Shown: positions 1 through 7,358 of the stretch, piece by piece
Layout of the letters: each line of letters begins with the position of its first letter
How positions within the stretch are numbered: the stretch's first letter is position 1
Origin: CAYTOF01 sp964439435
Lineage (GTDB): Bacteria; Bacillota; Clostridia; Oscillospirales; QAMX01
Direction of reading: 5' to 3'
Length of the DNA stretch: 19,537 bases
Assembly: GCA_964439435.1 (NCBI GenBank)
Contig: CAYTOF010000040.1
Coordinates: 1 to 19,537 of the forward strand
Translations under genes and position numbers: made by a program
Notes under the pieces: model-generated
The model's database searches: none
Seen by the model: the letters and a program-made list of their open reading frames with translations, nothing else
Told to the model about the DNA's origin: nothing

Positions 1-660
1 TCTCGAAAAGTATGACAACTTCGGACAGCCCTATATCTACACCGTGGAAGAGGATGCCTTGGATGGGTACATCACCACTCAAGACGGATATGATATCGAC
101 AACGAGCTTGACCAAGACTATGTCGATGTGGAAGGCACCAAGACCTGGTCCGGTTTGCCGGAGGAAAATGGCGCTGTGCCCACCATCACAATCAGGCTTT
201 TCAGAAACGGCAGTGAGATAGACAGTGTCACACTCCTTTCGGGAACGACAGCTTACAAGTTTGAAGGTCTCGAAAAGTATGACAACTTCGGACAGCCCTA
301 TATCTACACCGTGGAAGAGGATGCCTTGGATGGGTACATCACCACTCAAGACGGATATGATATCGACAACGAGCTTGACCAAGACTATGTCGATGTGGAA
401 GGCACCAAGACCTGGTCCGGTTTGCCGGAGGAAAATGGCGCTGTGCCCACCATCACAATCAGGCTTTTCAGAAACGGCAGTGAGATAGACAGTGTCACAC
501 TCCTTTCGGGAACGACAGCTTACAAGTTTGAAGGTCTCGAAAAGTATGACAACTTCGGACAGCCCTATATCTACACCGTGGAAGAGGATGCCTTGGATGG
601 GTACATCACCACTCAAGACGGATATGATATCGACAACGAGCTCGACCAAGACTATGTCGA
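1..660 (+). repeat. Long exact direct repeat, copy 1
   Basis: Bases 1-660 match 1348-2007 without a visible difference (offset 1347). Identity stops at 661 versus 2008 (t versus c). The left limit of copy 1 is cut by the window edge, so the duplication may be longer. The identity includes silent positions and points to a recent segmental duplication or gene conversion within the surface-protein gene. Confidence 0.88.
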
Positions 661-3214
661 TGTGAGAGGCAACAAATTCTGGGTGCATCCGAGCGGAATG
701 ACTGCTCCCACAATCACGATAAGACTCTTCAGGAACGGAACTGAAATAGACAATGTCACATTGCCCCATGGAGTGACTGAATTTGAGTTCTTACACCTTG
801 AGAAATATGATGCCGAGCTTAACACCTACTCCTACACTGTGGTTGAAGATGAGCTCTCTAATTACGAAGTGTCATATGATGTCTACAATATAACCAACAA
901 ACTCAAGCAGGATTATGTGGATGTGGAAGGCACTAAGACCTGGTCCGGTTTGCCGGAAGAAGAAGGCACCGTGCCCACCGTCACAATAAGGCTCTATAGG
1001 AACGGCGAACCCATGGACGGCGATGAGTATGTCGTCACTCTACCTTCGGGAACAACAAACTACAAGTTTGAAGATCTCGAAAAGTATGATGAGGCCCGCC
1101 AACCCTACACCTACAGCGTGGTGGAAGACGCTCTGGATGGATATACCACCACATATTCAAAAGATGGATATGATATCGACAACGAGCTCGACCAAGACTA
1201 TGTCGAAGTGGGAGGTACCAAGACCTGGTCCGGTTTACCGGAAGAAGAGAGCGCTGTGCCCGCCATCACAATCAGGCTCTTTAGGAACGGCAGTGAGATA
1301 GACAGTGTCACACTCAATTCAGGAACAACAACATATAAGTTTGAAGATCTCGAAAAGTATGACAACTTCGGACAGCCCTATATCTACACCGTGGAAGAGG
1401 ATGCCTTGGATGGGTACATCACCACTCAAGACGGATATGATATCGACAACGAGCTTGACCAAGACTATGTCGATGTGGAAGGCACCAAGACCTGGTCCGG
1501 TTTGCCGGAGGAAAATGGCGCTGTGCCCACCATCACAATCAGGCTTTTCAGAAACGGCAGTGAGATAGACAGTGTCACACTCCTTTCGGGAACGACAGCT
1601 TACAAGTTTGAAGGTCTCGAAAAGTATGACAACTTCGGACAGCCCTATATCTACACCGTGGAAGAGGATGCCTTGGATGGGTACATCACCACTCAAGACG
1701 GATATGATATCGACAACGAGCTTGACCAAGACTATGTCGATGTGGAAGGCACCAAGACCTGGTCCGGTTTGCCGGAGGAAAATGGCGCTGTGCCCACCAT
1801 CACAATCAGGCTTTTCAGAAACGGCAGTGAGATAGACAGTGTCACACTCCTTTCGGGAACGACAGCTTACAAGTTTGAAGGTCTCGAAAAGTATGACAAC
1901 TTCGGACAGCCCTATATCTACACCGTGGAAGAGGATGCCTTGGATGGGTACATCACCACTCAAGACGGATATGATATCGACAACGAGCTCGACCAAGACT
2001 ATGTCGACGTCAGTGTCAAGAAAGTTTGGCTGCATCCCGAAGGAACGAAAGCTCCTGATGTAACAATCAATCTGCTCAGAAATGGCGAATTGTTTGACAG
2101 TGTGACACTGACCGACGGCGACACCAATCATGTGTTTGAAGATCTGCCAAAATATGATAACTTTGGCGAGGAATATGAATACACAGTCACTGAAGCTGCT
2201 GTGGAAGGCTACGACTTGCTCGGGGTCATGCCCGATGAAGAGAGTGAAGAGGACGCTGACTTTGGCTTCGTTATCACAAACAGAATCGAGCAAGCTTATG
2301 TCAAGGTTGAGGGCACAAAGTTCTGGGTGCACCCGACCGGCACAAAAGCCCCAGAGATAAAGATTTGGCTCCTGCAAAATGGCGCAAAACTCGACAGCGT
2401 CACATTGCCGACCGGTGTTACAGAGTTTGCCTTTGATGAACTCGAAAAATACGACGAATTTGGCATACCCTATGTCTACACCGTGGAAGAGGATGCGGTT
2501 TCCGGATATGATGTGTCCTATGACATAACCGACATAACAAACGTCATCTCTCAGGACTATATCACAATCGAAGGCACGAAAACCTGGGCAGGAGTGCCTG
2601 AAGGCGTCACTGTTCCCACAATAACCGTTGTCTTGAAACAAGACGGCGTCGAAATCAACCGCACCACCCTAGCCGCCGGCACAACGGAATATTCCTTCGA
2701 GTTCTTTGCCGACGGAGAGACAAAGCTTCCGATGTATGACCTCGAGACAGGTGAGTATCATGTCTACGTAGTGGAAGAGCTTGTTGCCCCTGGATACACA
2801 ACTGAATATCCCGAAGGTACACACGACATTGTGAACACCTACATACCAAGGTACTTCTACAAAGTCAATCTCTTCTATGCGAGATACCACAATGACGAGC
2901 TCATAAGCGAGAACATGGTTGAAGGCGCTGTGGTTGAAGGTCCCAACGGACTCCTCATCCAGCTCGACTCGGGTGACTATGTCATGTACGACGGCGAGGA
3001 GTACATCTTCCTCAGCGGCGATTTGGAACTGACACTTTCGAAAGCCAATGAGATCGAAGAGATGAACCTCTACTACGAGCTCTCCACACTGGATGACATC
3101 CCACCGTATAACGGAGCCGACGACAACCTCGGTCTCTTCGCAACAATTGCAACTCTCTCTGCATCCGGTCTGATAGTGCTCACCTTCACCGACAGGAAAA
3201 GAAGGAGCAAATAA
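2..3214 (+). CDS. Cna-B repeat surface protein, 5' truncated by the window edge
   Basis: The reading frame is open from base 2, so the true start lies outside the window. About 1070 residues are visible. They form a partial and then ten complete Cna-B (collagen-binding B-type) beta-sandwich units of 87-99 residues, starting at 116, 383, 650, 911, 1196, 1463, 1730, 1997, 2294 and 2555. Units show the family's isopeptide residues: Lys in the GTKTW/GTKFW/VKKVW strand, Glu in YTVEE/TVVED, and Asn near the end (DIDNEL, DITNVI, DIVNTY). Self-crosslinked, protease-resistant stalks are therefore expected. After base 2852 comes a non-repeat region of about 85 residues, then a C-terminal hydrophobic segment (LGLFATIATLSASGLIVLTF) and a basic tail (DRKRRSK), as in sortase substrates. 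No clean LPXTG is present; IPPYNG occupies that place. The likely role is a wall- or membrane-anchored adhesin or stalk; the ligand is unknown. A strong terminator follows. Confidence 0.9.
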   Translation, partial: LEKYDNFGQPYIYTVEEDALDGYITTQDGYDIDNELDQDYVDVEGTKTWSGLPEENGAVPTITIRLFRNGSEIDSVTLLSGTTAYKFEGLEKYDNFGQPYIYTVEEDALDGYITTQDGYDIDNELDQDYVDVEGTKTWSGLPEENGAVPTITIRLFRNGSEIDSVTLLSGTTAYKFEGLEKYDNFGQPYIYTVEEDALDGYITTQDGYDIDNELDQDYVDVRGNKFWVHPSGMTAPTITIRLFRNGTEIDNVTLPHGVTEFEFLHLEKYDAELNTYSYTVVEDELSNYEVSYDVYNITNKLKQDYVDVEGTKTWSGLPEEEGTVPTVTIRLYRNGEPMDGDEYVVTLPSGTTNYKFEDLEKYDEARQPYTYSVVEDALDGYTTTYSKDGYDIDNELDQDYVEVGGTKTWSGLPEEESAVPAITIRLFRNGSEIDSVTLNSGTTTYKFEDLEKYDNFGQPYIYTVEEDALDGYITTQDGYDIDNELDQDYVDVEGTKTWSGLPEENGAVPTITIRLFRNGSEIDSVTLLSGTTAYKFEGLEKYDNFGQPYIYTVEEDALDGYITTQDGYDIDNELDQDYVDVEGTKTWSGLPEENGAVPTITIRLFRNGSEIDSVTLLSGTTAYKFEGLEKYDNFGQPYIYTVEEDALDGYITTQDGYDIDNELDQDYVDVSVKKVWLHPEGTKAPDVTINLLRNGELFDSVTLTDGDTNHVFEDLPKYDNFGEEYEYTVTEAAVEGYDLLGVMPDEESEEDADFGFVITNRIEQAYVKVEGTKFWVHPTGTKAPEIKIWLLQNGAKLDSVTLPTGVTEFAFDELEKYDEFGIPYVYTVEEDAVSGYDVSYDITDITNVISQDYITIEGTKTWAGVPEGVTVPTITVVLKQDGVEINRTTLAAGTTEYSFEFFADGETKLPMYDLETGEYHVYVVEELVAPGYTTEYPEGTHDIVNTYIPRYFYKVNLFYARYHNDELISENMVEGAVVEGPNGLLIQLDSGDYVMYDGEEYIFLSGDLELTLSKANEIEEMNLYYELSTLDDIPPYNGADDNLGLFATIATLSASGLIVLTFTDRKRRSK
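116..2851 (+). repeat. Tandem Cna-B coding repeats (about 261-297 bp units)
   Basis: Ten in-frame units start at 116, 383, 650, 911, 1196, 1463, 1730, 1997, 2294 and 2555. The commonest unit is 267 bp (89 residues). Units at 116 and 1463 are identical by eye. Units at 383 and 1730 are identical to each other and differ from the first pair by one silent base near the end (gagctt to gagctc). Units at 650, 911, 1997, 2294 and 2555 have diverged in sequence and length, so the array mixes old and very recent duplications. Confidence 0.93.
1348..2007 (+). repeat. Long exact direct repeat, copy 2
   Basis: This is the second copy of the block at 1-660. Just upstream (before 1348) the sequence reads gaagatct where the other units read gaaggtct, which marks the left edge of identity in this copy at base 1348 as far as copy 1 can be compared. 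Confidence 0.88.
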
Positions 3215-3264
3215 GAGCCTCTGCGGAAAGACAAGATATAAAAGTAGTTCGCACTAATTTCTCT

Positions 3265-3299
3265 AAGCAGGCAGACTCCATATAGTCTGCCTGCTTTTT
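3265..3299 (+). terminator. Rho-independent terminator after the Cna-B gene
   Basis: A 12-bp perfect stem has arms AAGCAGGCAGAC at 3265-3276 and GTCTGCCTGCTT at 3285-3296, with an 8-nt loop. It is followed by a T tract that resumes as TTGTCTTTTTTT. It lies about 50 bases after the stop codon and separates the surface-protein gene from the pilus operon. Confidence 0.93.
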
Positions 3300-3380
3300 G
3301 TTGTCTTTTTTTGCACGTTACAATCTGCTTTTATCTCATTTTATAGGCTTTGCTTTGTCAAATTTACAGGATATAATTTC

Positions 3381-3409
3381 TTGAAAAAAAGATGTAAATA
3401 TGAGATAAT
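3381..3409 (+). promoter_or_regulatory. Sigma-A-type promoter for the pilus-like operon
   Basis: TTGAAA at 3381-3386 and GATAAT at 3404-3409 are separated by 17 bases, with an extended -10 TG at 3401-3402. The region is strongly AT-rich. Transcription would start near 3416, giving a leader of about 87 bases before the ATG at 3503. A second TATAAT lies upstream at 3372-3377 with a poor -35 and may be a minor start. Nothing else was recognised in the rest of 3300-3502. Confidence 0.65.
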
Positions 3410-3502
3410 AAAAATACAATTTGAAAATGACAGATATTTGTTGTTTATCCGTTATTTCACTGGAATAAAGAAGACGCTCTAAAAAAAGAAAAGGGTGCTA
3501 CA

Positions 3503-4540
3503 ATGAAAAGAACACTTTCAGCATCATATCTCTCTATGCTGTGCATGGAGCTTTCCCTTGTTTTAAAGGCAGGTATCACCTTGGCAGATGGTTTCTCCAT
3601 GCTCTCTGCCGACGAGCAGGATAAAACACATAAGACCGCACTGGCAAAAGTACGGCAGAGCATGGACGATGGCAAGCCGGCTCATGAGGCAATGATAGCC
3701 GCACAGAGCTTTCCAAAGTATATGACTGACATGGTCAGGATCGGTGAAAAAACAGGCCATCTCGAAGGTGTTTTTAAAGGATTGTCGGAATATTACGACC
3801 GCACCGATCAAATAGCGAAAAGCGTGCGAGGTGCGATATCCTACCCCGCTGTATTGCTGTTTTTGATGGGTTTTGTGATCATAATACTCATAACACAGGT
3901 TTTGCCCATTTTCAACGATGTCTATGTGCAGCTCGGAGGCAAGATGAGCGGGTCTGCCGCAGCCTTAATGAACTTCGGGCAGCATCTGAGCAATCATTGG
4001 ATTGCCATTGTCATTGTTTTTCTCGCTCTGTCTCTTGGCATATATGTCGCCGTAAAAATCCCACCTATCCGCAAAAACCTCAAGCTTTGGATGGGCAGTT
4101 TGGCCTTTTCAGCCCCGCTCTCCCGTGCCGTTTCACGGGCGCGTTTTGCCTCGGCCATGGCCATGACCATGGCCGCAGGCCTCGAAATCGACGAATCCAT
4201 CGCAATGGCCCAAAGCGTGGTGACAAGAAAAGAGCCGCTGCGACAAATTGAGAAAAGCAGAGAACTCATCTCAAAGGGAACTCCCTTCGGCGAGGCGATA
4301 CGCTCATCGGGTATCTTCTCCGCACTGCACTCACAGATGCTCATCATCGGCCTGCGCGCCGGTTCCTCAGACCAGGTCATGGCTGAAATCGCCCGAAGAT
4401 GCGAGCAGGAAGTCAGCGACAAAACCCAATCCCTGCTCTCAAGGATCGAGCCCACGCTTGTGATCATCATGTCTTTGGTGGTCGGGCTTATCTTGGTCTC
4501 TGTTATGTTGCCGCTTATGACTATTATGGCTGTCATTTAG
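3503..4540 (+). CDS. Type II secretion/type IV pilus platform protein, GspF/PilC family
   Basis: This 345-residue inner-membrane platform protein is expected to couple the cytoplasmic ATPase to pilus subunit movement. It shows the two-copy T2SSF architecture: a first cytoplasmic helical domain (about 8-110) with RIGEKTGHLEGVF (79-91), a membrane segment at about 113-135 after ISYPAVLLF, a second segment at about 166-186, a second cytoplasmic domain (about 210-315) with GLRAGSSDQVM (283-293), and a last membrane segment at 318-342 after SRIEPTLVIIM. It is somewhat shorter than the roughly 400 residues of typical PilC, with the loss at the N-terminus. The ATG is preceded by AAGGGTG at 3491-3497. 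It is the first gene of the operon. PilC-type is favoured over GspF because PilT lies downstream. Confidence 0.92.
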   Translation: MKRTLSASYLSMLCMELSLVLKAGITLADGFSMLSADEQDKTHKTALAKVRQSMDDGKPAHEAMIAAQSFPKYMTDMVRIGEKTGHLEGVFKGLSEYYDRTDQIAKSVRGAISYPAVLLFLMGFVIIILITQVLPIFNDVYVQLGGKMSGSAAALMNFGQHLSNHWIAIVIVFLALSLGIYVAVKIPPIRKNLKLWMGSLAFSAPLSRAVSRARFASAMAMTMAAGLEIDESIAMAQSVVTRKEPLRQIEKSRELISKGTPFGEAIRSSGIFSALHSQMLIIGLRAGSSDQVMAEIARRCEQEVSDKTQSLLSRIEPTLVIIMSLVVGLILVSVMLPLMTIMAVI

Positions 4541-4562
4541 CCGCAGATTAAAGCGAGTTAAT

Positions 4563-4883
4563 ATGAACACTTTTTTTGTCAAGCTCTCGGAGTTTATAAA
4601 ACAAAATATAATCACCCTTATTGTTTTTGCGCTTGTTCTCGCAGCGCTTTTTTCCCTCATGCCCGATGCACGGGAAAAAAGCGCCCAAGAAGACAAGCGT
4701 ATTTTAAAAGAAAGCATAGAGCGCGCTGCCATCATGTGCTATGCGCTCGAGGGGTACTATCCCGAAAGCTTGGATTATATCGAGCAAAATTACGGTATTC
4801 TCATCGATGACGAACGCTATTTTGTGGTTTATGAAGTGCTTGGATCAAACCTTTTGTTTCAGGTAACTGTTTTTGAAAGGTGA
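4563..4883 (+). CDS. Small single-pass, pseudopilin-like protein
   Basis: This 106-residue protein has a short N-terminal cytoplasmic part, one membrane segment at about 15-34 (IITLIVFALVLAALFSLM) and a small extracytoplasmic domain. The domain contains ESIERAAIMCYALEGYYPESLDYIEQNYG, a pattern like the GspG/pilin layout in which a helix precedes a YPxSLDYL-type segment. There is no canonical G|FTLIE leader and no Glu at the fifth mature position, so ordinary prepilin processing is doubtful. It lies 22 bases after the platform gene and is followed after 3 bases by the next gene, so it is clearly in the operon. The ribosome-binding site is weak (AAAGCGAG). A minor pilus component or assembly factor is an inference. 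Confidence 0.75.
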   Translation: MNTFFVKLSEFIKQNIITLIVFALVLAALFSLMPDAREKSAQEDKRILKESIERAAIMCYALEGYYPESLDYIEQNYGILIDDERYFVVYEVLGSNLLFQVTVFER

Positions 4884-4886
4884 TTT

Positions 4887-5384
4887 ATGAGAAAAAATCC
4901 CCGACACACAATTGATATTCTTTTTGCCCTCGCACTGTTTTGCGCCTTTGCCGCCTCGGTGCTCCTTGTTTTGATGACAGGAGCGGGAGTTTATCAAAAC
5001 ACGATAAGGGTGTCAAAAGAGAGATTTGAGGAACGTGTGTGCGTCAGCTATATCGCAACAAAAATCAGGCACACCAACACCTTGAATGCGGTTTCAATAA
5101 AGGACTTTGGAGACGGAAAAGCCTTGGTTCTTTCTGAGACCATTGAGGACATACCCTATTCCACATATATATACACAATAGATGGCAATGTCCGCGAATT
5201 ATTCTGTGAAACAAATCTCGAGATGCCCCCCGACGAATCCGATCCCCGCATTGCGACGGTAGAATTTCTTGACTTTGAGTTTGTCAAAGGCAATCTTTTG
5301 AAAGTGACATGCACCGGTCTTGGCGGCAAAACAGAACAGCTGTTTTTGAGCATTTACAGCTCACACGGGGAGGGCATGGGATGA
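4887..5384 (+). CDS. Single-pass membrane protein, DUF4860-like
   Basis: This 165-residue protein starts RKNPRHTIDILFALALFCAF, with a membrane segment at about 11-33 and a beta-rich exported domain. The HTIDxLFxLALFCxFAxSxL opening matches my memory of a Clostridia family of unknown function (DUF4860) found next to pilus-type genes; I could not check this. AAAGGTGA, overlapping the upstream stop, serves as ribosome-binding site. The stop overlaps the next start (ATGA at 5381-5384). Size, topology and position resemble pseudopilins such as GspI/GspJ, but there is no prepilin cleavage signature. Confidence 0.75.
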   Translation: MRKNPRHTIDILFALALFCAFAASVLLVLMTGAGVYQNTIRVSKERFEERVCVSYIATKIRHTNTLNAVSIKDFGDGKALVLSETIEDIPYSTYIYTIDGNVRELFCETNLEMPPDESDPRIATVEFLDFEFVKGNLLKVTCTGLGGKTEQLFLSIYSSHGEGMG

Positions 5385-5830
5385 GAAGACACAGCTACAA
5401 CAAAACCAGCCTCTTTTTAATAGAGCTTATACTGGCTATCGTTTTCTTTGCCATTTCGGCTGCAATCTGCATGCGCATGTTGGGTGCGGCAAAATTAAAT
5501 ACGGCATACAGCGAAAACCTCTCTCATGCCTGTATAAAAGCCACTGCCGCCGCTGAAATTTACAAAAGCTGCCACGGCGACCTTTCCCAAGTTGCAAATT
5601 TGCTTGAAGGCACAGAAAACAGAGGCCATGTTGTCGTGTATTATGACGACAACTGGGAGGTTTCCACTGACAGCAGGGCCGAATTTACACTTTTCATTGA
5701 AGCCCGGATAAGCGACGGTTTCTATGCCGAGGCCCTCATAAGCATTTCGGAGATTTCTCCATCCGGTGATTTGGCAGAGACTGAGATTTTCACCTTATTG
5801 ACAGGAACGGCAGGTGATTTGCATGGATAA
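5381..5830 (+). CDS. Prepilin-like (minor pilin or pseudopilin) protein
   Basis: This 149-residue protein has a short basic leader (MRRHSYNKTS) and then LFLIELILAIVFFAISAAI, which closely resembles the class III prepilin signal G|FTLIELxxAIxIxxI. If aligned on Glu15 as mature position 5, cleavage would fall after Ser10 rather than Gly, which is atypical. The rest is a small mixed domain. Start choice: the frame is open from about 5309, but ATG 5381 follows a GGGGAGGG stretch, forms a 4-base ATGA overlap with the upstream stop and places the signal peptide at the N-terminus. It overlaps the next gene by 8 bases. Helix-only subunit assembly in the pilus is the likely role. Confidence 0.8.
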   Translation: MRRHSYNKTSLFLIELILAIVFFAISAAICMRMLGAAKLNTAYSENLSHACIKATAAAEIYKSCHGDLSQVANLLEGTENRGHVVVYYDDNWEVSTDSRAEFTLFIEARISDGFYAEALISISEISPSGDLAETEIFTLLTGTAGDLHG

Positions 5831-6266
5831 ACGAAGGATCGCCGGCATAAACATCGGAGGAGTCTCCATAGTGATGATTATCTCTGTTTTAAGTCTTACG
5901 ATTTTTTCGGTACTGACCCTCATCACTTCCCACAACGAGAAAAAATTGTCTTTAAAATCTGCCGCTGCCCTGGAGCGCTATTATGCTGCAGACATGGTCT
6001 CCACACGCACACTGGCGGAAATAAAAGGGCTGGTAAAGCTTTATCCCAATGCGGATATTCTTGTAAAATCCCTTCCTGACGGTATCATATACGAACAAAT
6101 TGAGGAAATGCTTTATATGAGTTACGGTACCCCACTTGACGAAAGGCAAACCCTGTCTGCTACAGTTCTAGTGAAAGGGCAGTCTGTTCAAGTACTTGAG
6201 TGGATGGTCATGACCACAGCAGAGTGGAGTCCGTCGTCCTCGTTGGATTATTGGACCGGAGATTAA
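5823..6266 (+). CDS. Small single-pass protein, minor-pilin/PilX-like
   Basis: This 147-residue protein starts MDKRRIAGINIGGVSIVMII, with a membrane segment at about 12-35 and then a predicted helix (EKKLSLKSAAALERYYAADM), the usual layout of GspK/PilX-type minor pilins. The mature-position-5 Glu is absent, as in GspK proteins. A GTG at 5814 would add three residues (MIC); ATG 5823 is preferred because GGCAGGTG lies at a suitable distance, though AGGA at 5803 could serve the GTG. It ends 14 bases before pilT. The fourth small membrane protein in a row supports a complex of minor subunits. Confidence 0.72.
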   Translation: MDKRRIAGINIGGVSIVMIISVLSLTIFSVLTLITSHNEKKLSLKSAAALERYYAADMVSTRTLAEIKGLVKLYPNADILVKSLPDGIIYEQIEEMLYMSYGTPLDERQTLSATVLVKGQSVQVLEWMVMTTAEWSPSSSLDYWTGD

Positions 6267-6280
6267 AGGAGGATAAAGAC

Positions 6281-7339
6281 ATGAGTGAAATAGTAAATAT
6301 TCTTTCAAAAGCCGTGGAACATGGCGTTTCGGACATTTTTATAATAGCCGGCTTTCCCATCGCATTTAAAAAACACGGGGAAATAAGGCCCCAAAACGAA
6401 AACCATTTGACTCCTGCAGACACAGAAGGACTCATACGGGATATTTTCAAAATCGCATCGCGGGATATGGAGCCTTTTTACAAAAACTGCGACGACGATT
6501 TTTCAATAGCCATCCCCGGGCTGTCGCGTTTTCGCGTCAGCACTTATAAGCAACGCGGTTCCTTTGCAGCTGTTATCCGCATTGTTTCATTTGGCATACC
6601 CGATTATCGCAAGATGAACATACCGGAAGCCGTTATGACAGTGGCTAAAAATACAAAGGGCCTGGTGCTTGTGACCGGCCCGACGGGCAGTGGTAAGTCC
6701 ACAACGCTTGCCTGTGTGATCGACCGTATCAACAGCACACGCAGCGGACACATCATCACCCTCGAAGACCCCATAGAGTTTTTGTTTAAAAACAAGATGA
6801 GCATTGTGAGCCAAAGGGAAATCAGCCTTGACACGGACAGCTATGTAATGGCCCTGCGTGCTTGCCTACGACAAGCTCCCAATGTGATTTTTCTTGGTGA
6901 AATGCGCGATTTCGAAACTATCAGAACTGCTTTGACAGCCGCCGAGACAGGTCATCTTGTCATCTCGACCCTACACACGGTGGGCGCTGCCAACACGGTG
7001 GACAGAATCGTCGACGTTTTTCCCTCTGAACAACAACAGCAGATACGCGTTCAGCTTGCGATGTTGCTGCGAAGCGTGGTTTCCCAACAGCTTGTCCCCA
7101 CAATAGACGGTTCTGCCTTCCCTGTTTTTGAAATCATGCACGGCAACAGCGCCGTACGCAATATCATACGCGATTCCAAGGCACATCAGCTTGACTCCAT
7201 CATAGCCACCTCCATGGCGGAAGGCATGATGAGCATGGATTCGAGCCTTGCGGATCTGTATAAGCGCAGGCGAATAACCCGCGAAGTCGCCCTGAGATTT
7301 GCAACCAACCCTGACTCTCTCAGTAAAAAACTCTTTTGA
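6281..7339 (+). CDS. pilT: PilT-type twitching/retraction ATPase
   Basis: This 352-residue hexameric ATPase is expected to power retraction of type IV pilus-like fibres at the cytoplasmic face. Visible motifs are Walker A GPTGSGKST (133-141), Asp box ITLEDPIE (159-166), Walker B with catalytic Glu207 (NVIFLGEMRD, 201-210), and His box AETGHLVISTLHT (221-233). AVRNIIRD (291-298) corresponds to the PilT-specific AIRNLIRE motif that separates PilT from PilB. Length matches PilT (about 345-370), not PilB (over 550). The frame is open upstream to 6200, but ATG 6281 has a near-perfect AAGGAGG at 6266-6272 with 8-base spacing. The partner extension ATPase PilB is not in the window. Confidence 0.95.
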   Translation: MSEIVNILSKAVEHGVSDIFIIAGFPIAFKKHGEIRPQNENHLTPADTEGLIRDIFKIASRDMEPFYKNCDDDFSIAIPGLSRFRVSTYKQRGSFAAVIRIVSFGIPDYRKMNIPEAVMTVAKNTKGLVLVTGPTGSGKSTTLACVIDRINSTRSGHIITLEDPIEFLFKNKMSIVSQREISLDTDSYVMALRACLRQAPNVIFLGEMRDFETIRTALTAAETGHLVISTLHTVGAANTVDRIVDVFPSEQQQQIRVQLAMLLRSVVSQQLVPTIDGSAFPVFEIMHGNSAVRNIIRDSKAHQLDSIIATSMAEGMMSMDSSLADLYKRRRITREVALRFATNPDSLSKKLF

Positions 7340-7358
7340 TTTTAACCGGAGAAGCTAA

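Noticed and set aside
116..2007. The regular repeats as a CRISPR or satellite array
   Set aside because: Units are coding, in frame, 261-297 bp long and encode Cna-B domains, so they are protein repeats.
1319..2641. A 440-codon open frame on the minus strand across the Cna-B repeats
   Set aside because: It is a mirror of the repeat units (its protein repeats with the same period), has no start context, and the plus-strand frame is clearly the coding one.
3300..3502. A riboswitch or small RNA in the AT-rich gap before the pilus operon
   Set aside because: No conserved core or stable structure was seen beyond the terminator and promoter.
3994..4536. A 180-codon open frame antisense to the PilC gene
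   Set aside because: The plus-strand protein has full family motifs and a ribosome-binding site; the antisense frame has neither.
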